Made by a program: the position numbers and the translations under genes. Below the pieces are notes generated by a model. That model had not been told where the DNA came from. It made no database searches and worked only from the letters and a program-made list of their open reading frames with translations. A stretch of DNA of 14,093 nt, taken from positions 1 through 14,093 of the forward strand of contig CAYVUI010000114.1 in NCBI GenBank assembly GCA_964454745.1. The letters run 5' to 3'. The DNA is from CAYVUI01 sp964454745. GTDB taxonomy: Bacteria; Planctomycetota; Phycisphaerae; Sedimentisphaerales; Anaerohalosphaeraceae. The first letter of the stretch is position 1. Each line of letters starts with the position of its first letter. Below are positions 6,095 to 13,846 of this stretch, piece by piece.

Positions 6095-9000
6095 ATGAAC
6101 CAGGTAAAATACAAACTCATCGTATTCGTCTTTTTCATTCCGTTGGGGTTCCTTTTTGCGTCATCCCCTCACCCGACACTCGAACTCCTTTTTGAAGACA
6201 ATATGCTAAATTACGGACTCCCGGGCGGAGAAGGGGATGTCCTCAACGTCTCCGGCATGGAACCTGTCTTCGCGGCAGGGGGGCTGGATGCCTCTAAATG
6301 CCTCGACAACACCTCCGCGTCCGGAATGGGCACCTCCGGCGGCCTGGTCCGGTTTTCCAGTTCCGCCCCCGTTGCCCAAAAGCTCGAGGATATCCGCAGT
6401 TTTACCGTTATGGGCTGGATGAAGTCGGATACCGCTCTCGGCAGCAATGCTGGCATCGTCAGCATGGGCTCGTTCCGCCTGCGGGGCGATTCGACCGACA
6501 GGCTAAAGCTCGAAGTCAACGGCCAGGCGATACTCTCCGACCCTGTCGCCAATTACGATATCACAGACTGGACTTTTTTCGCAGTCACCTATGACGGTAC
6601 CCAATCCGCAAACAACGTAAAATTTTACGTCGCCTCCAACGACGGCCTCGATACCGTAACCCTCGACTCCATCGCCGGCAGCGATGCCGGAACCGTCTTC
6701 ATGGACAACCAGTTCCTCTATGTCGGTAATGTCAACACCTCCGGCACCGGTGCCTTCGATGGACTGTTCGATACCATCCGCATTTTCTCGAGCAAATTCG
6801 ATGCCAGCGGAGCACTGACCCTCGATCAGATTCAGCAGTGGAAAAACAAAAATGATACCGATATCGACCGCCTCCGCATTCTCGATACCCGCTTCGAGGG
6901 CAACGTCGTCAGCGAAGGCCGCGATTACGAGATCGGCTTTATCCGCCAGTACAACGGCCTGTTCCCCCTGTTCACCTCCGGCGGCGTGGACGGCGGCCTG
7001 TGCCTCGACATGACCAACGCTACTGGTATGGGCCAGCGCGGCCCCTTCTTCGCCTTTACCACCGAGCCCGACGGCATCGCTACCCAGCTCGACGACCTCC
7101 AGAGCTTTACCCTCATGGGCTGGATCAAATCCTCCCAAACGATGGGCAACGGTGCGCGGATTTACTCCTGCCTTGATGGTAACGGTGACGGCATCGAACT
7201 GGCGACAAATCACGCCAATCGTCTAACGCTCATCATCAACGGCACCGAGTATGATTCTTCCACAGCGGGTAATTACGGATGCACCGACTGGAAATTCTTC
7301 GCCGTCCGCTTTGACGGCACCAAATCCAGCGCGAATATCATCTTCTTCTTCGGCCAAAACGACGGTACGGGCAATGTCACTGTCGATACTGTCCATACAA
7401 CGGGCCCGCTGACCATTACCTCTGATCCCGGCGGGATAAACATTGGTAACCGGGGCACCGTCTATCCCTTCGCCGGATACATCGATAGCGTAAAACTTTT
7501 TGCGAGCAAGCAGGACGGCTCCGCGTCGCTGGGTACCTCCGATATCGGCGCTTATAAAAATGACCACGCGACCACCTTCAGCTTCCCGCTGCCCGAGTAC
7601 GAACTCAAAAAAAGCGACGTCGCCATCATGCGCACCTCCTCGAGCATCCCGACCACCGGCTTTAACGCCAACCGCGTCGTATGGAACTACGACACCCACG
7701 GCGGTGTTGTAAAAGGCTTCGAGGCCCTCGGCGTTGCGGCCTCGCAGACCATTAACTTCACGGCCACCTCCTACGACGGCGGCCTCAATTACGAAGACGG
7801 AAAAAACTATACCAATGACCCGACCATGCCCAGCCGCACCCGCGACTTCGACGGCAACATCGTCGAGAAGAACGGCGAACCGGGCATGTACTACCCGTCC
7901 ACGCCCTCCCAGGCCTTCCAGGACGATACCATGGGCAGAATGTTGGACTTCCTCCTGCCGCTCGAACCCTACAACATGCAGTTTGACGGCTCCACCGCCG
8001 ACCGCCACGCCGCCTATCTCGGCTACGGCATCGGTTTCGATGATTCCACAAAGGCCGGCTTCCGCGATTACCTCGACAACAAGTACACCGATGCCCAGCT
8101 CCTGAGCCTCTACAACATCCCCGACATTTCCACCTTCGATTACAAGCAGTGGCTCATCACCGAGTACAGCGTCATCGACAACCAGGACTACGTCAACCGC
8201 TACGAGACCTTCTCCCTGACTCCCGAGCTCGAATACTTCCTCGAAGACAACATCACTTCGGTCTTTACCGACCTCCAGGCCGCCTGTGCCGCGGCCAATC
8301 CCCCGGCCAAGCTCTCCGGCAATATCGCCACCATGCGACGCTATACCCGCGTCCTGTTCCCGGTCTTCGATTTCCTCAACATGGAACTCAACCCCGCCGA
8401 GTCCTACGGTTCGATCGATCATCTCGATTCCATGCGATGCAAGATCGCCGAAACGTATGACATTCCGGCCTACATGGTAAACAACAAGAATGTCTCCTTC
8501 TACATTCAGCAAAATGAAAAACCCAATAACATGAACTGCCTGATAGCAGCGGTCTATGCCAACGGCGGCATTATGCTTTGTCCGTGGAACCTCTGGGCCG
8601 GCGACGGACCCCGCTACTACAGCCACTGGGATTCCCACGCCGCCCTGACACATTTCGTCCGAAACCACCGCGAACTCTTCGACGGCTACAAGGCCCACTC
8701 ACAGGTCGGCCTGCTCTGGAACTGCGACAATCTGCTCGGCGAACTCGACCAGTTCGGCAAGCTTCTTTTCAACCAGAACATCACCTTCGACGTCGTCCCC
8801 TTCGGCGACCGTTACCCCTACAGCCCTATCGATGTCGACGCCGTTGCCGCCAAATACGACAAGCTCGTCCGAGCCAGCGACCTGTCCACCTGGTCCGCCC
8901 AGAATCAAAACACCGTCAATCAGCTCGCCGCTAAGGTTCCCATCGTTACGCACCCTTACAGCCTCGGCCTTACGAATCCCTGGGTGGATGTAACCGGGGT

Positions 9001-9490
9001 AAATGTACCTGACGTGTGGGTTCTCCCGCGTAAGCACACTGCTAATCCCGCGGCCCCCCGCGTCGTGCATCTCGTCAACCGAAGCTACTCCAGCAGCACC
9101 GACAGCGTCGATACCACCGGCTGCACCGTCGAAATCAACAGCGCTGTCATCGACGGCCTCAACCTCGATACCGTCACCTGGCTTGGCCCCCTCTCCCCGC
9201 AGATGGAACTGGCCGTAACACCCACCGCGTCCGGCTTTAAGGTCACACTGCCCTATACCCCGCTCTGGTCGGTCCTTCGGCTCGATGTCTCCGCCGATCC
9301 TGGCGATTTCGACTTCAGCGGTCAGGTCAACACCCTCGACCTCGTCTGGATGCTGACCGAATGGCTCCTCTGCGACACCCCCGGCCAGCCGCAGTGTCAG
9401 ACCGACCCGCTCAATACCGACCTGAACACCGATAACGTCGTAGACTTTGAAGACTTCAGCGACTTCTCCCGGCTCTGGCAGGGCGATTAA
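6095..9490 (+). CDS. Large secreted protein: two LamG domains, glycoside-hydrolase-like region, full dockerin
   Basis: I prefer the ATG at 6095, six bases after GAGAG (6084-6088), over the one at 6089, which that site touches. The product has about 1131 residues. A Sec signal (NQVKYKLIVFVFFIPLGFLF) is followed by two LamG-like domains (about 30-260 and 265-495), each with a SFTxMGWxKS motif. Residues about 505-870 look like a TIM-barrel hydrolase, with stretches such as GVVKGFEALG, YNMQFDGSTAD, FDFLNMELNPAESYG and GIMLCPWNLWAGDGPRYY. A region from about 870 (VGLLWNCDNL) recalls the domain after the barrel in beta-galactosidase-type enzymes, and a beta-rich stretch follows. The end (about 1070-1131) is a complete type I dockerin with two loops, DFDFSGQVNTLD and DLNTDNVVDFED. 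The family and catalytic residues are not identified, so hydrolase activity is inference from fold-like features and two following sulfatase genes. Confidence 0.75.
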   Translation: MNQVKYKLIVFVFFIPLGFLFASSPHPTLELLFEDNMLNYGLPGGEGDVLNVSGMEPVFAAGGLDASKCLDNTSASGMGTSGGLVRFSSSAPVAQKLEDIRSFTVMGWMKSDTALGSNAGIVSMGSFRLRGDSTDRLKLEVNGQAILSDPVANYDITDWTFFAVTYDGTQSANNVKFYVASNDGLDTVTLDSIAGSDAGTVFMDNQFLYVGNVNTSGTGAFDGLFDTIRIFSSKFDASGALTLDQIQQWKNKNDTDIDRLRILDTRFEGNVVSEGRDYEIGFIRQYNGLFPLFTSGGVDGGLCLDMTNATGMGQRGPFFAFTTEPDGIATQLDDLQSFTLMGWIKSSQTMGNGARIYSCLDGNGDGIELATNHANRLTLIINGTEYDSSTAGNYGCTDWKFFAVRFDGTKSSANIIFFFGQNDGTGNVTVDTVHTTGPLTITSDPGGINIGNRGTVYPFAGYIDSVKLFASKQDGSASLGTSDIGAYKNDHATTFSFPLPEYELKKSDVAIMRTSSSIPTTGFNANRVVWNYDTHGGVVKGFEALGVAASQTINFTATSYDGGLNYEDGKNYTNDPTMPSRTRDFDGNIVEKNGEPGMYYPSTPSQAFQDDTMGRMLDFLLPLEPYNMQFDGSTADRHAAYLGYGIGFDDSTKAGFRDYLDNKYTDAQLLSLYNIPDISTFDYKQWLITEYSVIDNQDYVNRYETFSLTPELEYFLEDNITSVFTDLQAACAAANPPAKLSGNIATMRRYTRVLFPVFDFLNMELNPAESYGSIDHLDSMRCKIAETYDIPAYMVNNKNVSFYIQQNEKPNNMNCLIAAVYANGGIMLCPWNLWAGDGPRYYSHWDSHAALTHFVRNHRELFDGYKAHSQVGLLWNCDNLLGELDQFGKLLFNQNITFDVVPFGDRYPYSPIDVDAVAAKYDKLVRASDLSTWSAQNQNTVNQLAAKVPIVTHPYSLGLTNPWVDVTGVNVPDVWVLPRKHTANPAAPRVVHLVNRSYSSSTDSVDTTGCTVEINSAVIDGLNLDTVTWLGPLSPQMELAVTPTASGFKVTLPYTPLWSVLRLDVSADPGDFDFSGQVNTLDLVWMLTEWLLCDTPGQPQCQTDPLNTDLNTDNVVDFEDFSDFSRLWQGD

Positions 9491-9528
9491 CACAAAAATA
9501 GAGAATACAACATGACACGGAGGTAAGA

Positions 9529-10966
9529 ATGTACTCACGCAGGCAGTTCCTCAAGTCCGCAGGCACATCCCTCGCGGCACTCTCACTCTTGGGCTGCAGC
9601 CCCACACAGCAAAAAACCGCCAACGCCCAACCCAACATCCTCTTCATCGTCCTCGACGACCTTAACGACTGGGTCGGCTGCTACGGCGGACACCCCCAGG
9701 CCAAAACACCCAACCTGGACCGCCTCGCACGCGAAGGCATGATGTTCACACACGCCTACTGCACCTCGCCGCTGTGCGGGCCCTCCCGCTCGGCCTTCCT
9801 CTCCGGCATGCGCGCCTCCACCACCGGCATCTACGACAACGTCACCCACTATCACGACGTAATCCCCGAGGTCGAGAACATGCCCGTCTTCTTCGGCAAC
9901 CACGGCTACCGCACCCTCGGTGCCGGCAAAATCTTCCACGGCGCCTACCCCCAGTACTGGCACGAATTCCTCGAACGCGCCCCCCGCATGTACCAGCGCG
10001 GCGAGCCCAAGAAAAACGGCACCGACATCCCCGGCATCTTCGACTGGGGCCCGCTCGACTGGCCCGACTCCAAAATGGACGACTACCGAATGGCCCAATT
10101 CGCCATCGACAAACTCCGCGAAGACCACACCGATCCCTTCTTCCTCGCCTGCGGCATCTACCTGCCACACGTCCCCTGGTACGCCCCGCAGAAATACTTC
10201 GACATGCACCCCCTCGACGAAATCCAAATGCCCGTCGTAAAAGAAGACGACCTCGACGACATCCCCACCGAAGGCGTCCGCTGCGCCAACCTCGGCTACA
10301 CAAAATACGTCGAAGAATCCGGCAAAACCCGCGAAGCCGTCCAGGCCTACCTCGCCTCCATCAGCTTCGCCGACGCCCAGGTCGGCCGCATCCTCGACGC
10401 CCTCGACGACAGCGAATACAAAGACAACACCATCGTCGTCGTGTTCGGAGACCACGGCCTCCACCTCGGTGAAAAAAACAAGTGGCACAAAGACAGCCTC
10501 TGGGAAGAATCCACCCGCACACCACTGCTGATCAGCGCCCCGGGCCTCACGCCCTCCGGCTCTACGTGCCAGCAGGTCGTCTCCCTCATCGATCTCTATC
10601 CCACCCTCGCCTCGCTTGCCGGCCTCCAGCCGCCCGATTTCGTCGAAGGTGATGANNNNNNNNNNCCCGATACTGCACTTTTTCAAAAATCCGAAAAGTG
10701 CCCGCGAAGGTGATGACATCACCCGCCTGCTCAAAAACCCCGATACCTCCTGGGACCGCGCCGCCATCACCCACCGACGTGAAAATCAAATCTCCGTCCG
10801 CACCCGCCGCTGGCACTACATCCGTTACCAGGACGGCTCCGAAGAACTCTACGACCACAACAAAGACCCTTACGAATGGAAAAACCTTGCCAAAGAGCCG
10901 CAATATGATACACTAAAGAAGGAACTGTTCCAAACGGCCGCTCACACGGTCACAAACGCGGGCTAA
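9529..10966 (+). CDS. Tat-exported lipoprotein sulfatase, iduronate-2-sulfatase-like (interrupted by an assembly gap)
   Basis: The start is preceded by GGAGGTAAG (9519-9527). The leader has a twin-arginine motif (SRRQFLK, residues 3-9) and ends in a lipobox SLLGC (C23), so it is probably a Tat lipoprotein. Residues from 35 (QPNILFIVLDDLND) open the alkaline-phosphatase-like sulfatase fold, with metal ligands D43/D44. C83-G-P-S-R87 is the formylglycine signature and C83 the residue to be oxidised. GDHGLHLGEKNKWH (307-320) supplies further active-site residues. The C-terminal subdomain (RTRRWHYIRY, EELYDHNKDPYEW) is typical. Overall this resembles S1 sulfatases of the iduronate-2-sulfatase type, hydrolysing sulfate esters on sugars. 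Ten Ns at 10656-10665 break the frame. It is restored by removing them, giving 475 residues, or 458 if the flanking 12-bp duplication is collapsed. The gene follows the hydrolase-like gene by 38 bp. Confidence 0.88.
10644..10716 (+). repeat. 12-bp direct repeat spanning an assembly gap and a 39-bp inverted-repeat segment
   Basis: CGAAGGTGATGA occurs at 10644-10655, directly before ten Ns (10656-10665), and again at 10705-10716. Between the gap and the second copy are 39 bases holding GCACTTTT and AAAAGTGC arms (10675-10701). Collapsing the repeat gives VEGDDITRLLKNPDTSW, which reads like a normal sulfatase. Literal closure also stays in frame and adds 17 residues. A contig-end artefact is most likely. 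A small insertion or a tandem duplication is possible. Confidence 0.6.
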
Positions 10967-10999
10967 AACCCGAAAATACCAGTTACAGCAGGATAAAAA

Positions 11000-11893
11000 A
11001 TGGCACAAGCAAAACCAAGACCCCAGCGAATCGGCACCCCGCTTACGCTGACCTCGCTCTACGAACTCGGGTACATCCACAACGAAATTGCACCCGTCCC
11101 GTCCCAGCAGGGCTTGATTCCCGGTTTTTCCTTCCAGGTCATGCAAACCAACGGATATACACTTCGCAAACCCAACCCCGTTGGGAAAGTCTTCTTCGAG
11201 GACGTAATCCATCTGATCCAATCGGACAGCAAAAAACGTAATAGCATCGACGCCAAAAAAATAAGCAGAAAAGACCTCGAATTGAAGTGGCAGGCCGATG
11301 TCTTCATCAACAACGAAAATCCCGGCAGCGTCGAACCCCTTCACCGCCAGTTTTGTCAATTCGGCTATCTGCCCTCTCACGGATTGCCGAATATGTCGTC
11401 TTATTATTCCAAGAGCCTGTTTTACGATCCAAACGGACAGGAAATTGAATCACTCACCTACGAAACCAGCCTGAAAATTTATAAATACGGCAGCCGGATC
11501 AAGGGCAAAGCCGGCCGACTCGTCATCAACAAAAAATTTGAGTTCCCCATCACAAGTTACTGGCTGCTTTTTAAGGTCACTCCCTATGGCGGAGGGGATG
11601 AAATCCCGGAAAAAACCTTCTCCGTCTTTGAAGACTCCGGCATCATCCGCCCCAACCAGAAATTCGTCTACGAAGGCAAGGAAACCTTCCCCGCAAAAGA
11701 CGGCCCCCTGACCGTCCACACAATCGCCCGCATCGGCACCGGCATCCTCCCGGTCCGTTACATGGTCGATGAAGAATTCCGTCTCCTTGCCGTCGTCTCC
11801 AGCGCCCTGATCTACGTCCACGACGCCATCGCCGCCGAGCCTTTACCCGACGAAATGCTCCAGCAAATCGACCGGTTACGAAAAAGGACATAA
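11000..11893 (+). CDS. Hypothetical protein encoded between two sulfatase genes
   Basis: This 297-residue protein is one I do not recognise. AGGA at 10990-10993 precedes the ATG. There is no signal peptide, Tat motif, lipobox or membrane segment, so it is probably cytoplasmic, unlike its exported neighbours. The N-terminal half is rich in charged and aromatic residues (GKVFFEDVIHLIQ, KDLELKWQADVF). The C-terminal half alternates hydrophobic and polar residues as in beta strands, with PITSYWLLFKVTPYGGGDE, DGPLTVHTIARIGTG and LPVRYMVDEEFRLLAVV. It has a single cysteine (FCQFGY), so it is not a radical-SAM sulfatase-maturing enzyme. Codon use is more A/T-rich in the first two thirds than in either sulfatase. 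It is 33 bp after one sulfatase and 29 bp before the next, and is almost certainly co-transcribed with both. No function is proposed. Confidence 0.8.
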   Translation: MAQAKPRPQRIGTPLTLTSLYELGYIHNEIAPVPSQQGLIPGFSFQVMQTNGYTLRKPNPVGKVFFEDVIHLIQSDSKKRNSIDAKKISRKDLELKWQADVFINNENPGSVEPLHRQFCQFGYLPSHGLPNMSSYYSKSLFYDPNGQEIESLTYETSLKIYKYGSRIKGKAGRLVINKKFEFPITSYWLLFKVTPYGGGDEIPEKTFSVFEDSGIIRPNQKFVYEGKETFPAKDGPLTVHTIARIGTGILPVRYMVDEEFRLLAVVSSALIYVHDAIAAEPLPDEMLQQIDRLRKRT

Positions 11894-11922
11894 ACTCCCG
11901 ATTACTCGAATGGATAACACCA

Positions 11923-13383
11923 ATGCATAAAAACCAAAACACAAAAGCCGAATTCACCCGTCGCGATTTCCTCAAAACCGCAGGGCTTTCCGCGGCAATC
12001 CTCGCTGCCGGACCATCAGCAAACACCCTCTCCGCCGCCGTTGATCGCGCCGCCAAAAAGCCCAACATCCTCTTCATCATCACCGACCAGCAGCACATCA
12101 ACACCATCGCCGCCGGCGGTTGCCCACACGTCCAGACCCCAGCCATGGACCGCCTCTACAAAACCGGCACCCGCTTCGAGAATTCCTACTGCACAAGCCC
12201 CGTCTGCATCCCCGCCCGCAGCTCGCTCTTTACCGGCCGCATGCCCACCGAAACCGGCATGTGGTTCAACAGTGCCCGCGCCGGCCAGCTCGAACCCGGT
12301 ATGCCCACCCTCGGCCAGTGGCTTCGCGACAAAGCCGACTACCAAACCGCCTACGCAGGCAAATGGCACGTCCCCCACTGCCACACCTACACCATCCCCG
12401 GCTTCGACGTCCTCGCATCCGGCAGTGCCCACTGGGGCGAAACCTCCGACGACCTCGTCTCCCAGGCCTGCGCCCAGTACATCCTCAACTACCGAAAAAC
12501 CAACCCCTTCCTGCTCGTCTGCTCCCTCATCCAGCCCCACGACATCTGCGTCTGGCTTAGCCTAAACAAAAACGCCAAAGACAAACTCCCCCACGGCCTG
12601 AAAGAATCCGACCTGCCGCCGATCCCGGAAAACTTCGACCCAGACACCGCCGAACCCCCGGTCCACCAAAAGCTCCGCGACTCCCAGCAGCCCGCCGAAG
12701 GCAAATGGACCGAGCTCGACTGGCGATACTACCTCTGGGCCTACTACCGCCACGTCGAAATGGTCGACGCCCAGGTCCAGCGCGTCCTCGACGCCCTCGA
12801 CCAGTCCCCCCACGCCGAAGATACCCTCATCGTCTTCACCGCCGACCACGGCGAAGGCATGGCCGAGCACCACATGGTCCGCAAGGGCTACCTCTACGAC
12901 TCCTGCACAAAAGTCCCCCTCATCTTCGCGCTGCCCGGCGCCGTCAGGGCAAACCGCACCGATTCCGCCCTCGTCTCCGGCCTGGACATCACCCCCACCC
13001 TCTGCGACTTCGCCGGCACAGCCGCTCCGCCACAAATGCGCGGCATCAGCCTAAAGCCCATCCTCACCGGCAATGCGAGCAAAACCGACCGCCCACACGG
13101 CGACTTCATCGTCACCGAAAAGGGCAGCACCCGCCGCGACATCGACGAAACCGGCCGCATGCTCCGCACCCCGCAGTACAAGTACATCAAGTACTACGGC
13201 AACGAAACCGACCAACTGTTCGACATGACCAAAGACCCCGGCGAAACCCAAAATCTCTCCGCCGATCCCGCGTACAAGACAACCGTCACCGAGCACCGGG
13301 AACTGCTCAAAAAGTGGGAATCCGCCCTCACCCTCGCCCCCCGCGTCATCAAGGCCAACGGCCAGAACTGGTCCAAACTCTGA
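11923..13383 (+). CDS. Tat-exported sulfatase with a C-x-P-A-R formylglycine site
   Basis: This is a 486-residue protein. The Shine-Dalgarno is weak (GGATAA at 11912-11917), and a six-codon mini-frame (11910-11930) overlaps the start, so translation may be coupled to upstream reading. The leader carries the twin-arginine motif TRRDFLK (12-18) and ends near LSAAV at about 40, with no lipobox, so it is a soluble exported enzyme. KPNILFIITDQQ (46-57) opens the sulfatase fold, with D55 as a metal ligand and QQ replacing the second acidic residue. C95-I-P-A-R99 is the formylglycine motif. TADHGEGMAEHHMVRKG (about 306-322) adds active-site residues, and YKYIKYYGN with QLFDMTKDPGETQNL forms the C-terminal subdomain. 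The sequence differs clearly from the first sulfatase, so a different sulfate position or substrate is likely. It is the last gene of the operon before a repeat-rich region. Confidence 0.9.
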   Translation: MHKNQNTKAEFTRRDFLKTAGLSAAILAAGPSANTLSAAVDRAAKKPNILFIITDQQHINTIAAGGCPHVQTPAMDRLYKTGTRFENSYCTSPVCIPARSSLFTGRMPTETGMWFNSARAGQLEPGMPTLGQWLRDKADYQTAYAGKWHVPHCHTYTIPGFDVLASGSAHWGETSDDLVSQACAQYILNYRKTNPFLLVCSLIQPHDICVWLSLNKNAKDKLPHGLKESDLPPIPENFDPDTAEPPVHQKLRDSQQPAEGKWTELDWRYYLWAYYRHVEMVDAQVQRVLDALDQSPHAEDTLIVFTADHGEGMAEHHMVRKGYLYDSCTKVPLIFALPGAVRANRTDSALVSGLDITPTLCDFAGTAAPPQMRGISLKPILTGNASKTDRPHGDFIVTEKGSTRRDIDETGRMLRTPQYKYIKYYGNETDQLFDMTKDPGETQNLSADPAYKTTVTEHRELLKKWESALTLAPRVIKANGQNWSKL

Positions 13384-13434
13384 TTGGTCTCGTAAGATGG
13401 GTAAAATTCTTTTTTCATCTTCCCCATGCTTATA

Positions 13435-13461
13435 TTTCGCGTTTTTCGTGTCTTTCGCAGT
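13435..13461 (+). repeat. 9-nt-period array, copy A
   Basis: Three units in a row: TTTCGCGTT, TTTCGTGTC, TTTCGCAGT. The same unit type returns at 13567-13593 and 13742-13768. Confidence 0.65.
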
Positions 13462-13497
13462 TCATAAAAAGCTGAGAGAGCGAAGCGAACGAAGTAA

Positions 13498-13525
13498 AAT
13501 CAGCGAGAATCCGCGCAATCTGTGT
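13498..13525 (+). repeat. AATC-type short tandem array
   Basis: AATCAGCGAG, AATCCGCGC and AATCTGTGT follow one another with a 9-10 nt step. This is a different unit from the TTTCG arrays but has similar length, and it lies between two of them. Confidence 0.5.
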
Positions 13526-13566
13526 TTCTTAAAAAATAGAGTTCTTTCGTCGAGCAAAGCGAGACC

Positions 13567-13593
13567 TTTGCGGCCTTCGCGGTCTTTGCGTGA
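13567..13593 (+). repeat. 9-nt-period array, copy B
   Basis: Three units: TTTGCGGCC, TTCGCGGTC, TTTGCGTGA. This copy is diverged from A and C but has the same length and the same T-run followed by a CG-rich half. Confidence 0.5.
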
Positions 13594-13646
13594 GAATATA
13601 TAAAATTGAGTTCCATGTGCATTTCATACCTGTTTGCAAAGGTAAG

Positions 13647-13661
13647 GTGGGCTCCGCCCAC
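13647..13661. repeat. Compact hairpin GTGGGC-TCC-GCCCAC
   Basis: A perfect 6-bp stem with a 3-nt loop, at the start of the hairpin series. Confidence 0.6.
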
Positions 13662-13676
13662 GCGGATAAAAACAGT

Positions 13677-13739
13677 CCCGTAAAATGCGTTGATCTCTAA
13701 TGCGAAAGCATTAGAAGAAACGCATGCTGACAAAAATTT
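13677..13739. repeat. Structured palindromic element, copy 1
   Basis: Flanked by CCCGTA on the left and GCTGACAAA on the right, as in copy 2. ATGCGTT (13685-13691) pairs with AACGCAT (13719-13725). After an internal loop, TCTAATGC (13696-13703) pairs with GCATTAGA (13708-13715) around GAAA. The tip GCGAAAGC (13702-13709) is a known extra-stable DNA mini-hairpin. Copy 2 lies 170 bp downstream. Confidence 0.65.
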
Positions 13740-13741
13740 CT

Positions 13742-13768
13742 TTTCGTGTTTTTCGCGTATTTCGCGGT
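13742..13768 (+). repeat. 9-nt-period array, copy C
   Basis: Three units: TTTCGTGTT, TTTCGCGTA, TTTCGCGGT, followed by TAAAAA. It is closest to copy A. It begins just after the first copy of the structured hairpin element. Confidence 0.65.
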
Positions 13769-13790
13769 TAAAAAGTAAATGAAAAAAACC

Positions 13791-13801
13791 GGCCGAAGGC
13801 C
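13791..13801. repeat. Compact hairpin GGCC-GAA-GGCC
   Basis: A 4-bp perfect stem closed by C-G around a GAA triloop, the same loop type as the tip of structured element copy 2. Confidence 0.5.
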
Positions 13802-13810
13802 ATTCCACAA

Positions 13811-13837
13811 TCTACTCTCAACTCTCTACTCTCTAAC
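13811..13837 (+). repeat. CT-rich near-tandem repeat
   Basis: TCTACTCTCAAC is followed by TCTCTACTCTCTAAC, two near-identical units almost free of G. It lies between the GGCC hairpin and structured element copy 2. Confidence 0.5.
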
Positions 13838-13846
13838 CCGCAGGGC

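Noticed and set aside
7223..8698. 491-codon open frame on the minus strand inside the large hydrolase-like gene
   Set aside because: It mirrors the plus-strand codon bias (C-ending codons leave few antisense stops). Its product is a low-complexity G/V/E-rich string without motifs or ribosome site.
9583..10770. 395-codon minus-strand frame opposite the first sulfatase
   Set aside because: Same antisense effect of C-rich codons. The translation is V/G/D/E-rich and crosses the N gap.
11910..11930. Six-codon frame overlapping the start of the second sulfatase as a gene
   Set aside because: Too short to be called a gene. It is mentioned only as a possible translational coupling device.
13394..13421. 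Terminator after the second sulfatase (AAGATG/CATCTT)
   Set aside because: The stem is only 6 bp with a 16-nt loop, and the T-run lies inside the loop rather than after the stem.
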